From positions 4,950,545 to 5,014,544 of the forward strand of contig OZ005706.1 in assembly GCA_963930775.1 (NCBI GenBank): a DNA stretch of 64,000 nucleotides, in the 5' to 3' direction. Positions 21,825 to 34,100 of the stretch are shown here, in pieces; positions within the stretch are counted from its first letter, which is position 1, and each line of letters opens with the position of its first letter. A model generated the notes under the pieces. The model did no database searches. It saw nothing but the letters and a program-made list of their open reading frames with translations, and had not been told where the DNA came from. A program made the position numbers and the translations under genes. This DNA is from Cliona cf. orientalis. Taxonomy: Eukaryota > Porifera > Demospongiae > Clionaida > Clionaidae.

Positions 21825-22178
21825 CAGTGGCGGATCCAGGATTTGTAGAAGGGGGGTTCAGTGGTTGCGCGCGAAAAATTTGAAGCCACGCCCACTTTAT
21901 GTAAAACCACGCCCATTTCGATCATTTCTGAGAGAAACTATCGGTCCTACCAGTCCAATTGATCTGTTTTTGAACGAATTTTCTGCTAAAGCATGCTAAG
22001 GTGAGCCATAGCAGTAGTTTTCTTAGTTCTATAGACAGAGAGGGGGGCTCCATTTAACCTATCAATCAGTACTTCTTAGTGCTAGGGCGTTCCATGGAAC
22101 CCTAGGAACCACCCTAAATCCGCCACTGCTTAGGGTGGTGCCCAGGCATCCTAGGCACCACCCCTGGATCCGCCACTG
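21825..22178. mobile_element. CAGTGGCGGATCC-type MITE with 5-bp duplication
   Basis: Ends CAGTGGCGGATCCAGG and ...CCTGGATCCGCCACTG, flanked by GACTA at 21820-21824 and 22179-22183. The uninserted palindrome arm (near 22880) shows the empty site as 'cttcctagtcagatagg', with one GACTA. An additional internal copy of the end ('aaatccgccactg', about 22120-22132) suggests a nested or repeated terminus. Non-coding. Confidence 0.85.
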
Positions 22179-22602
22179 GACTAGGAAGATATGACCTTCT
22201 ACTATTAGATTCTATTTTGTTGTACATACATTGTATATTATTATTCTGATTTTGTTCCATAGGGCTTCAGATGTCTAACAGCCAGTATAGGCGCTCAAGA
22301 ACATTCTGATGATCTTTACCAGTTCACAAAAGTTTGTGTTCTTGGGCCAATCCACAGAGAATACTATTATAGTACCTGCAAAAATAGTCACCTTACGGCA
22401 TACAATGTAATTTTACGTACAGTTTTGTATATAGAGTTGGGAGGTAGCTAATAATAATAATATTATGTGAATCAAGACTTAGTGCTGGATGATAATATAG
22501 TGTTATTGCACTACCATGAAAGTTCTTAGCTTAACAAGGATGGACACACACACTCTCATCACCCCATCTACATCCTAAAGCTAGCTGGAAGAGAAAAAAT
22601 CC

Positions 22603-22650
22603 GGGCAGCCACCGGGAATCGAACCCAGGGCCACTGGCTTGAGCCACCAG
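22603..22650 (-). other. tRNA-like 3' half (T arm), probably a relic
   Basis: On the minus strand 'cctgggttcgattcccgg' forms a T arm with a GGTTCGATTCC B-box, followed by 'tggctgcc' and then TTTTTT. The upstream part lacks a matching acceptor strand, and the spacing to any A-box-like 'tggctcaagcc' is too short for a whole tRNA. Possibly the head of a tRNA-derived SINE. Confidence 0.35.
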
Positions 22651-22969
22651 TATGTATTGTATGCCGTAAGGTGACTATTTTTGCAGGTACTATAATAGTA
22701 TTCTCTGTGGATTGGCCCAAGAACACAAACTTTTGTGAACTGGTAAAGATCATCAGAATGTTCTTGAGCGCCTATACTGGCTGTTAGACATCTGAAGCCC
22801 TATGGAACAAAATCAGAATAATAATATACAATGTATGTACAACAAAATAGAATCTAATAGTAGAAGGTCATATCTTCCTAGTCAGATAGGTTTGGTGCAC
22901 TTTGTGGCTGACTGCGTTTCCGAGACTAAACAGTATTGCCACTATTCCTAAATTCACAAAATTATTAGC

Positions 22970-23584
22970 CATGTATATTAATTTTAATGCTAAAATGCAT
23001 AAACAAACACGGAATAAATTTCCCGATAGTCCTGTAGCTGGTTTGACAAATTTCTCAAATTCACATCAACCACTTTATACTTAAGTTATAATAGCACATC
23101 TATGATGTCACAAAAACCTACTACTATAGTTAATTGCATGGTGACCTTTACCACATTGGTGAAAGTTTTTTCAATGAACCTTTTCTGCAATACAAAGGTA
23201 GCTGGGCTTGGCGAAATTTTTATCCAGCGAAAATTTTATGCATAATATAGCTACATACTGTAAGTGATTCTTTAATAGCAAGAGTAAAATTAATAATAAT
23301 ATAATTATTTACTCTTGCAAATAGTACCATGTACACATGCAGGCCTGGTTTGCTTTAACTTACTCGAGATAAAAAAAAAATTAATGTAGATAGAGGTGCA
23401 CACAATGAGAACTATTGTGATCATGATCCATTCAAGTGTCAAAGCTGCGTGAACAGGGGTATTGAATACATTATTATAGAGACCATCCTATGGAATTGTA
23501 TCATTATTCAAATTAACTTGAGTCAAAACATTTAAAAATTATGTGCATATACTATTCCAGCTATAGCTGCAAGGTGGCATTTTG
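22970..23584. other. Intergenic region before the NIDO gene
   Basis: AT-rich, non-coding. A small inverted repeat 'aagagtaaaattaataat...attatttactctt' lies at about 23279-23316. Nothing else recognised. Confidence 0.5.
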
Positions 23585-23592
23585 TATAAAAA
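23585..23592 (+). promoter_or_regulatory. TATA box of the NIDO-domain gene
   Basis: TATAAAAA about 70 bp before the start codon at 23655, in the right place for a core promoter with a short 5' leader. Confidence 0.6.
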
Positions 23593-23654
23593 GTGAAGTG
23601 AAAATTGACTCGAAAGACTAAAGCTTTAGCCTCACTGACAACTAACTCACGAGG

Positions 23655-24852
23655 ATGAAGTGTTTATCATTCATGGTTTTATTGGTGTTGGTGTTAGTAC
23701 CATTGTCATCAACGGTTGTAGCCACGGAACTTTTTTCTATGGAGGGAGGTACTCTCCTACCTTTGGAATACATGAATACAACTGGAATGATAGATTTAGA
23801 CCAAGCTATCAATATTGGCGGACAGAACTACATTGCAATGGAGGCGAGTACATGTACTAGAAAATAATGGATTTGTCATTGTGCATGCAATTCATCCCTG
23901 AATATAAGATTTTGTATATAGAGGACCCTATAACTTCGACAGTGAGCACAAGACTGTATGAAAGTTATTGTGTACTACGGTCCTCATTGTGCATACATAA
24001 TGTTAAACTTGAGTCTCATTTTTCAGATTAATACCAATGGTATCATTTATTTCTACACTGAGAAGTGGGATGTGGCAGTGGTGGCACCATTGGCCAGTAA
24101 CGTAGACCTCTCCTGTCCTGCTCCTTCCACTGAAAACCTGGCATGCTATGATATAACAGAGGACCCAAATCTGCTCTCGCGGGCTAAATCGATCATAAAT
24201 GAGACTGGTGACAGTGAGTTCAGCCCAAACTCTCTGATTATTGCTACATGGAACAAAGTTGAACGCTTTGGTTGTCCAGAAGACCAAAAGGTACTTAAAC
24301 TTCAAAATGAAGCAATATTGCTAATTAAGTATCCTAGGATATTTCTTATTGTTTAGGTGCTTACAGCCAAGTATGGGTCTCTAGCGAATAGCTGATAACA
24401 ACTTGTACTTGTATGACATTGTACAGTCATGTATAATTATTGACAGACACCCCCCCCCCCTCCAAAAGTACTATGAGCGTGTTTGTTAAACCTTTTCCCT
24501 TGTGCAGACTAACACATTCCAGGCCGTGATTGCTACAAATGAGACCAAGAGCTATGCCATCTTCCTCTACGGTGAGATAGAGTGGCTGGATGGGAAGGCA
24601 GTTGTAGGGGTGATAGACGGTCATGGCCGCCCTCTCTTTGCTGTTCAATTGACTCGCTCTATCATTGACAGCTTCATACGGGCTGATCCCAGTAGGATAC
24701 TTGTGGTCGACTTAAACAAGTATTACTGGGACAGTGCCACTACCCAGGATGATACGAATCACAAGGAGACTTCTAAACTTGCAATGTACCGTGACAAGTT
24801 GCGCCAACCACTCGAAATGCTCCAGCAAAGCATTGACCTCTATTTGAAGTGA
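23655..24852 (+). CDS. Secreted NIDO-domain protein, three exons
   Basis: Proposed exons 23655-23843, 24027-24290 and 24508-24852, all joined in phase 0, giving 264 residues. Exon 1 encodes a signal peptide (MKCLSFMVLLVLVLVPLSS) and the start of the domain. Exon 2 opens 'INTNGIIYFYTEKW' and exon 3 opens 'TNTFQAVIATNETKSYAIF' then 'YGEIEW', the hallmark succession of the nidogen extracellular (NIDO) domain. It ends 'GRPLFAVQLTRSI' plus a helical tail with no further domain, so it is shorter than nidogens or mucin-like relatives. Intron 2 is GT-AG (donor 24291, acceptor cag at 24507). Intron 1 fits only with a GC donor (GAG|GCGAGT at 23844) and a cag acceptor at 24026; the two nearby GT donors give the wrong phase. 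It probably acts in extracellular matrix or adhesion. Confidence 0.8.
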
Positions 24853-25129
24853 TTTCCACAGTATACTTGTACGATTACTAGCCATGACATTGTTATTAAT
24901 GAACACCCCTAATGATAACTTCATTTATATGAACAAATTTGATAATGCGTTTTTTTTCTAGAACTAGAATGAATAAAAGATTTATGACACAATTATATAC
25001 ATCAGGTTATCTACACACAATGGCATGTGGGAATGTCTGGGTATGTGAATGCACTGTAATGAGAACAGGAATGTCTGGGTATATAATAATAATAATAATA
25101 TTATGTGAATGCACTGTATTGAGAACATT

Positions 25130-28100
25130 TCATTCATCTCGGGGAGTGTCTTGTATACTACTCAAATAGTGTTTACATTTCCGTTTGATCTGTGCCTCAG
25201 TAAGCTGATTGTAGTTCCTACTATCACGGACCATCCCCTGTAGTAAGTACACAATAGATCAGGAATGTTCAACAATTAAGTGTGGGGCATACTCTCGATT
25301 ACAGTCTCGTGTGTAACCTATAAAGCAACAATGTAAGATACTCACCTTGTAATTAGTGCCATGTGACTTGATCATGTCAGTAATAAACTTGACGTCACTG
25401 CGAGACATGCGGTGATTCTTTTTCTTTCTTGTGTCTATCAAGGAACTATCACCTAGGGCTGCTACAGAAAATAAAAATTATTATATTCGTTAATGCTGAG
25501 AGATCAACAACAATGAAGAAAGTGGTTAAAGTATTCCTACAGGAACTTTCTGACTTCATTGTAAAATATGACCTATATAGATAGTAAATTCTCATGAGCA
25601 CATGGCTCATGCAGCCATGCAGCCATAGGGTACCTATAAACTGCTGCTGTATGAGCTTAACTCATTGTCATGAGTGATTAACTATGAACTGCTTATAGCT
25701 CATGGTCTACACTTATTCATTTCAATCTGAAGGGACAAGAAGTTTCAATTTTCTATAAAAGACGTAATATTCATTCATGCATGACCAAGAGGAGTCTAGC
25801 TACACCAAAGTACACGGTATTATGGAACTCAAAGTACTGTGTTCAATTACATTGATATGTTGTGAAACTTATTTGCTTGATCAGACGCCGTGGCTACTAT
25901 TTATTTCATTGCCTGAGTTTGTGTGGTGTCTATTCAATAGCCGCCCGAGAAGCAATCCGTAGAGAAATGGTTGCTTGACACCACTAAACTACAAGATTCC
26001 AATACCTTCGCTGATGTAAAAGATTATAACTTGTTCTAGAAGAGTGCTAAGAATTCGATGTTATTTTTCTTATACATGTACCTGCCATTGAGAATGAGCC
26101 GTAGATATGATATTTCACGTGCGCACGTGCTACTAGAATAGTAGGTGTGGTGCGGCTACTGTTCCAGAGCGGCGACTATTTCGTTCAACAAAGGCTTAGA
26201 TGATGTCTGCCATCACGGCCAGAAATTGCGCTAATTTAGCAAAATACAAGTAAAAAGGCAGATCCTTAAACTGCTAAATTAATCTCCCAGCATAATAATA
26301 TTTCTGGCTATCCATAATAATGTATACACAATGTCACTACACTATGTTCTACATGTACATGTACCTTTGTCAGCCACTCCATCATCAGCAGGCTTTGTAT
26401 AATCAGCCAGTTCACCAACCTCATCCTACATAAAGTATTTTGCATTAATTTCGTTCGCTATAACAAAAGCATATGCCATAATATTATTATAATATTCACT
26501 ATGTACTGTAGGTTAGTACAGGTAAACTATTTCTGCATAAGGTTTCGTCACTTTGTGCAGAACCAAAATTATTTAACAACGAAATAATATTATTCACGAA
26601 TTAAAGTATCTCTGGAATTGCTAATTGCTTGTAGTGCATGTAATTTATTTTGACACAGAAATTATTTCTAAACTGTGTGTACAATCTAAAACTGTGGGTC
26701 ATCCTTTGCAAATTTTGCCACCTGCTCTGATTGGTGAATTTTTTTTTTATTTTTGGTCTTCTATCAATGATTATGCATACATATAGGATATTATGGCAAC
26801 CTTTACTGAATTGGAGAAAATTTATTCAATGTTCCCGCAATACAAAGATAGTGTGCTTAATGAAATCTTTGTCCATCTCCCTTCAGTCAATTACATACAT
26901 GTAACCATGAATCTCATTGATCCTGAACGACCCCCTATCCTTTATATAGAAGCTGCCGTGCGTAATGGAGGTTGGGAGCTATATACAAGCAACTTTCTGG
27001 GTACGAAAATGAAACTGGATGAACAGGATTTTTTAGGGGGGGGGTGGGGGGGGGGGCGGGGGAGGGGACTCGCCCCCCCCCCTTGGAAGCTGGCTGCCCC
27101 CCCCCCCCCCGAGAATTGCCACAAACCATATATGCAATATAAGAAGTTTGAATGTTAAAAGTGTCGAAATAGGCACTTTTTTGCTCCTTTTTAACACAAA
27201 TTACTTTCAGCTTCGTGTGGGAGGAAACATACTGTATTAAAAGGGAGGGGAACCAGTAGATATTACTGACAAGACAGGTCTTAGATGCCACCAGAAACAG
27301 TCTCAGCAGTTAAATTTTCCTGGGGGAGCATGCCCCTAGACTCCCCTAGTTAATGAGCACTATGTTATTCTTGGCTGATAAAAACACTAGTACAATCCTT
27401 GCCCCACTTAATTCTGTGATTATCGCGTTTGTCCCCCCCCCCCCCCCCCCCCCCGATGAAAATCCTAAATGCAACCCTGATGAAGGCCTCTTGTACACAA
27501 TTGAGCTCTACAATGAATGAAGAACAGTGGAAATGGTGTCCTATTTCAACCTACCACTGACAGTACATTCATGAATACGTAATTACTTCGTAGATACAGC
27601 ATCTAGGTGCACGTCTTAGTACAGCTTCAATACACTTCAATCTGTGTGGCGTTTCCAGGTTATTTGGAATTCTTTATGTTGCTAGGACCTTGTTGATGTC
27701 CATTTCAACAGTGTCCTCGAGCATGTTCGTACCCGGAAAACATAAAAACGTAATCACGGCAGCCAACATTTGACCCCCACCAATCTAGTTAATTAAGTGG
27801 TGTAACCATGGCAACTGATGTTTTTAATAAACTTTGTTCATTATACATGTACAACCTTGTAGATGTGTACTTCCGGTGCTGTATTTTATTATTTTCCTTC
27901 AATACTTACATTTGTACCTACATGTTTGCCCATTGAATTTCATAATGCACCAGTAATACACTAGTGATCATAGATGCTGACATAATACCATAGAATCCAG
28001 TGTTCTCCCCAGGCCCTTTCAGCATAGCGCCCCCCCATGCCTTCCATAGCCCTATTTCTTTGATGTGGGAACCAAAATGATTGATGTGGTCACAAATTTT

Positions 28101-31100
28101 GCCCAAACCACACCCACCCACTAGGCCTTCATTTTATCCTGGGGAAAACCCTGGAATCCCATGATAAGGTCCTTCTGTATGCTATATACGGGGAGTCTGT
28201 AAACAGTGGACTGGACTACTGGAATGGATTACTGGACTGGACTATTCAATTGGACTGACCTTTGACCTCAAATTTAGCATACTTGTAGATACATGTATGT
28301 CGATTTTACGGTGTGTTATATAAGTGCCCTCATAAAAGCTAATGACATGTATCAGTTGTATAATAATTTATGGGAACTAAATACTTTTGTTTCCGCAACA
28401 CAATAGAAGTTAAGTATCACTCTGAGCTAAGATTGGCCCGTGACTGAAGTATCCATAATCACGTACAGCCACAGATTATAGGCAGTATTAATTTTGGGGG
28501 GGGGGGGGGGGGGGGGGAGGGGAGGGGGATGCCCTCACTTTTCTTCATTATCATTACCCCGTGTGCGCGCATGTGCAGCAGGGGTAAAACAATCAGTTTG
28601 TCTGTCGTCTGTCGTCTGTCAGCATAAAAATCAGCAAATCTCAACATTTAAGCAAATGTAGGGTCGATAAAATGGTATAAGACAGCGAAAAAACACCTTC
28701 CGTCTTGTTCTTAACCCTAGGCAATACCCAAGGGAGCTACAAATCGTGCAAATATATCGGACACGCCCACCTAGTACTTATGAACTGGGGAGTCTACTGC
28801 ACATGCTCGAGCTTCTCTACAACATGCAGTGCTGCCAAAGATTAGGATTTTATCCTGATAATATTATTAGGATTTTTGAACATCTATTTTGCTTCATTAG
28901 CATATGCAAATTAGGGATATTGGGATTTTTTTAGCCTTCTACTCCCATAAGGTACAATGTTTTCCATGATTATCTCAGGATTTGGGGTATATTCCTTAGG
29001 ATTTATTGTCAAAAGATTATGGCAGCCCTGAGCATGCTTCTAGCACAAAGTTAATGCCATCTGTACATGTGATCATGGATCTCAGAAGGGAACGAAAAAG
29101 CTCGTGAGTAGCAAGAGATTAAAATTCAAAGAATAGAGGCCTCTAAGAAGAGGCATGCATGGCCATGGGTGGTATTGCCATGGCACGTGGGGTATGTGCT
29201 CTATGAGCTCTAGTATTATGGATGTTTTTGTTTATTTAATATGCACTCCTGATTTTCCAGAATGTACTTATTATCAGATTTTGGGAATGTAAGTATTGAA
29301 CTAAAGTATTCTGAAACATTGTTCAGATGCAGAGGAATTGATATCAGATTCTGGGCATGTAAATATTTAATTAAACACAAGCTTTATGTGCATAAATACA
29401 CAATACACATTCTGAATGCACTGGAATCTGAGCATATACAGGTAATCTTCGATATGCTCATCGACCTAAAGAGGATTGACTCAGTGACATGATGTATGCT
29501 GCTAGCTATACTAAACTCCAATACTCAGGGATTTACTAAAATAGCTACAAATGTATTCATGTAGGTAGCCATACCAAGTTGTGCTTAAATTCTCCAGGCT
29601 CCCCACAAATAACATCCTTGTCACTTGCGGCTATTAATCTGATATGTATGCCCCATTTAGTGGCTAAATTTGAGGTCAAAGGTCAGTCCAGTAATCCATT
29701 CCAGCAGTCCAGTCCACTGTTTACAGACTCCCCTATATACGTAGCATTAGACAGAACTGGGGAGGGACATTTCAGTGTGATGACCATTACCAACATATGA
29801 TAGTGTACTAGCTTAGCTTCTGTAATTGGCTTTTGGACTCCAATACCGTATAGCGGGAAATTTTTGAGGGAGAAAACTTTCACGAATTTTGCGATTTTTC
29901 AGCCATCCGCGAAAGTTTTCTCCACGAAATTCTAGGCATGCCACACCCATTATGCGACCAGTTTTAATGTTCCGCGAAAGTTTTCTCCGCGAAATGCTCC
30001 TTTCCTACCGATCCGTGAAAATTTTCTCCCTCGAAAATTTCCCACTATACGGTATCTTCATCTTATAATCAGAGAAAGGAGCTTATATGTGAGACAAAAA
30101 TAGGAACTTGAGCTAAATGTGCGAGGGGGGGGGCATAATTGGTAGATTCTAAAGTACAATGTATGTATAATGGTAGTTCAGGTTGCCTTCACATTCATTC
30201 ACTCTGCTATCATTCTGCTGTATTAGCCTTGTCCCCAGGCCACTCCCATGAATTATTAATTCCAGATATAGAAGGGGTGGAGTTTTGATTTCCAAGTGCT
30301 GGTTTGTTCCTTTTCTAGCTGGCTTACTAATGTAGATGAGATAAAGGATCTGTGGTGCAGTTTGAGTGTTAATCTACACAGATAAGGTCTGTGATGGTGA
30401 CAACTCAGCTGCTATCAATGCATGTACATGTACATGTATAACCTTAAGTTTGACTGTATTAGTGGTTACAATATCAGCATATATATTAGGCTCCAATGGT
30501 TATGACTAGTCGCCACTAATGGATAGTCATGAAGAGGACACTAGATTATTACAAATCATTATCAGCCGAGTGGCGGTCCTGCTCCTGGAAACAGATGCTC
30601 ATTTAATCAATGCAACTGCTGCTGACAGTGATGGTGAACTCACTGGTGACTTGATGGCAGATGTGCCTGACCATTTACCCACTCAGACCATGCCCAGACT
30701 CTTTCAAGCAGTACTACCCACGGATGATGTGCATGCATAGTAACGAAGATACACCCACGATATATTCTTCCAGGCAACGAGAAAGCCCCCTGTGTATGCG
30801 TCTGGTATAGCCAGAGGTAACTAGTTAAGAGCTCTATAGAGCACATACCCCGCGCGCACATTGCGCAATCTACAGTAGGTCTGCTTTTGTTGTTGCTTGG
30901 TTGTATCAAGGACTTATAGACCCCATAAGCCCCTGGTTGTATAATATAGGGCTCTTGGTGATGTCAGCCAAAACATCATTGAATCTCTCTCTGCACCAGA
31001 TCTAGACTAGGTAGATATAGTTACATTCTGATTCGATGGGGCTTTGTATTCCAGTCCGCGGATAGCCACCAGCCAAACGTGTGCCACTAGCATTATTGAC

Positions 31101-34100
31101 GACCTTTACCATCCGTAATTATTCAATGCTGTGCGCATGAGCAGAAAGCACAAGGCCTGTATGCATAATGCATTGAGTGGGCACTGTTGATAGGCGTGGT
31201 TACGAAGGCTAACAAAAAGACACTATTTGTGACGCTCGTGGACCATATCCCTCGATTCGAGGTATACTGAAGCTCGTTTTTCGCTAAATGCGACTGATTC
31301 ATTGTGCTTATTAGTCGCTCAGGTGCCTAGACCTCGAGATATGACGATTTTTGTGCTAACAACAACAACAACGACAACGACGACGACGACACGACTGATT
31401 ACTTTACCACCTTGCGCATGCGCACGGGGTAATTAGTATGTTGTACAGTGTGGATTATAATGGCCGGTCATTGGCTAAAATGCGATCACCATGGCTACGT
31501 GGCCGCCCGAACTGGCCCTGGTCGGACATATGGCCACCTTATCACTGCTTGCCAGTATAGTTTACAATGCGCATGTGTTCTAATAGTAGCTGGGGGATGT
31601 TAGTATAGTAGCACTGTGGTCTGTGGTAAAAGTACCTCTACGTACATGCATGAAAGCCATTGTTCTGTTTTCCATCGCAAGGACTACGCATAATCATGAT
31701 ACTGTTTTAAAAGGACACTTAAACAGTCAGTACTGGTATGATTTACTACTATAATAATTATCATACTCACATTCATCCTGTTTGTCTTCCTTTGTATGGG
31801 AAACTTCAGGAAGTTGAAAACTTCATGTACCACAACATAAACCTTAAAATTCCGGCAATTCCCCCTTCTCAGTGTACAGGGTATGTTATGCTAACCAAAT
31901 CATGTTATTTTACTACAAACTATTTCCTGTACTTCTTTTCTCTGGCAACATGTACTGTTGTTAAGCAACAGAAGCCAGTTTTCACTACAATTGACCAATT
32001 CATTGTGTTTATATAAGTCGCTCAGGTGTCTAGATATTAAGGTCTAACAAGCTTTGTGCTCATGACAACGACATAACTGATTACTATATACGTACTTCTT
32101 GTGTGTACACACAGGGTAATCAATGCTACATAATAAAAGCAATATCTGATAAAATGTAATTTTATTCCCAACCATCATTCAGATTATCCTAAATCACAAA
32201 CACAGATGTAGGCATAATTAAGAGTAATTGGGAATCCTACAAGTGCACTTAGTCACCCTACATTAGAGAGAGTTAGCTCAATGTTATCGTGCAAACCTCT
32301 TGGTGCATGTACATGACATTAATTTTATTGAGCACATCTTGCGTTATGAAGTAACATATATAGTGGTCACACCCTCCTAATGTAACACCAGGGCTGAGTT
32401 TGCTACATGCATGTACAATCAGTGAGTGCTATACTATTATGTTACATGTACATGCAGGCTCAGCTTTCAGCCTATACTCTTCTAATAGGCCCTTGGTGGC
32501 TGGTAAACAATGTGAAGCTTCATAGATATTCATACAACTGTCCTATTGAGCAATCATGATTGCACGGTCATAACCTTATAAGTTCTGGCCAATGTACACG
32601 TATATATACATGCAACTTCTCATACACTCAATACCGTATAGCCGGAAATATTGGCGGGAATTAAACTTGGCAGTTGAGCCCCAAATTGCTATTACAAGAA
32701 TATTGGCGGATTTAAATTTGGCGGTTCGGCCATATGTACATGTATATATGCGAGTAGGAAATTTGGCGGATTTTAATTTGGCGGTTGTAGTATAGACCGC
32801 CAAACTGCCAAATTTAATTCCCCGCCAAATTTTCCGGCTATATGGTATGTATTATTTCAAATACACAGTGGATTGATTTAGAAAACGTACTAAGCATATG
32901 TGGGTATTATGTATGCATGTCGTAAGAATGGTGAATCAGTAGTGACATTGATAGGGAGCTTCTATGGCTGAGATGTTGGGTCTCATGATGATCAAATCAT
33001 CAATAAAATAAATATTGTAATTTGATGTGCATGACCACAATTTAATATCCAGGAAGAGGTGTCATAATTAAAAACAATAATTGGGTTTGCCATGCTCAAA
33101 TTTCATCTTCATGTGGTACTTAGCATTCCTTTGAGGCCACAAGCAGGTACACACACATACACATGCGCACATGCACACACACACGCACGCATGCACATAC
33201 ATACATTTCATTTACATGTAGTAGTGCTTTCTTATGCTACCTACTACATGTACATGTAGGTTGAACTTGTAGAGTATTCTCTTACGGCCGCCCACGCACC
33301 TAAACCGTATCACACACCCCCGACCCATGGACTGGAGTAAAAAAAACTGTGTATAGTGTATCTTCATGTGCCACAAAGGAAACCGACTTCCCTGCTACGT
33401 GTATATTAGAGCAAATGTTTACGTGTGCGTTACATGAACCATACACGATACCTATCTCACAAAATAAATGTATATGTACAACATGTACATGTACCTGCTT
33501 TGTTTGTTGGCCACTCTGGATGGGAATGGCTGTGTTTGAATCGTACGCCAATCCAAGTGAATCCAAGTTCTGTTTCAAAGTCTTCCTCTGGTCCCATCTA
33601 TCTCTGAGGAGGCCCCTACAATTAAAAATATTATTATGTGATCAGCTGTGATGAAAACTAGGGACCATTTGGGACTTTTTTGTTTGTCATGCATAACATA
33701 ATATAGGATATACATGTAGTGTATATAACCAGGTGTGCCTTTGGGACATACATATTACATATAATAGTAGTTTATTGTATGCATGGATAAATGTACAATC
33801 ATATAATTCACTTGGTTTGTGCCTAGACACTGATACAAGTAAAGTACCACATTACTACATTAATTCTGTAGAAAATAAGTTAAAAGTTGATTTCGATTCA
33901 TACTGCAATCTCTACTCCAAATGGTCATAATAGCCAGGTCTCAAATATTATTATTTAGCTTGTTGTATGCACATGTGTATAGAGTAACGCTGTGTTTATA
34001 AATGCAAAAATATTATATTATTTCACTATTACAAGTATATTACTGTCACAACAATATAACAGATAATTAGTTAATAGTGATGCACTACACTAATAATACC

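Larger units (their letters stand above)
21734..22969. repeat. Large palindrome with 315-bp arms
   Basis: The right arm 22655-22969 is the reverse complement of the left arm 21734-22408 once the 354-bp insert and its 5-bp duplication in the left arm are removed (316 versus 315 bp). Arm ends read 'gctaataattttgtgaattt' and its mirror; inner ends read 'ccttacggcatacaat' and its mirror. The spacer is 22409-22654. Probably a foldback DNA transposon. Non-coding. Confidence 0.85.

Noticed and set aside
26935..27291. Gly/Pro-rich minus-strand frames
   Set aside because: They run through G/C homopolymers inside a repeat element.
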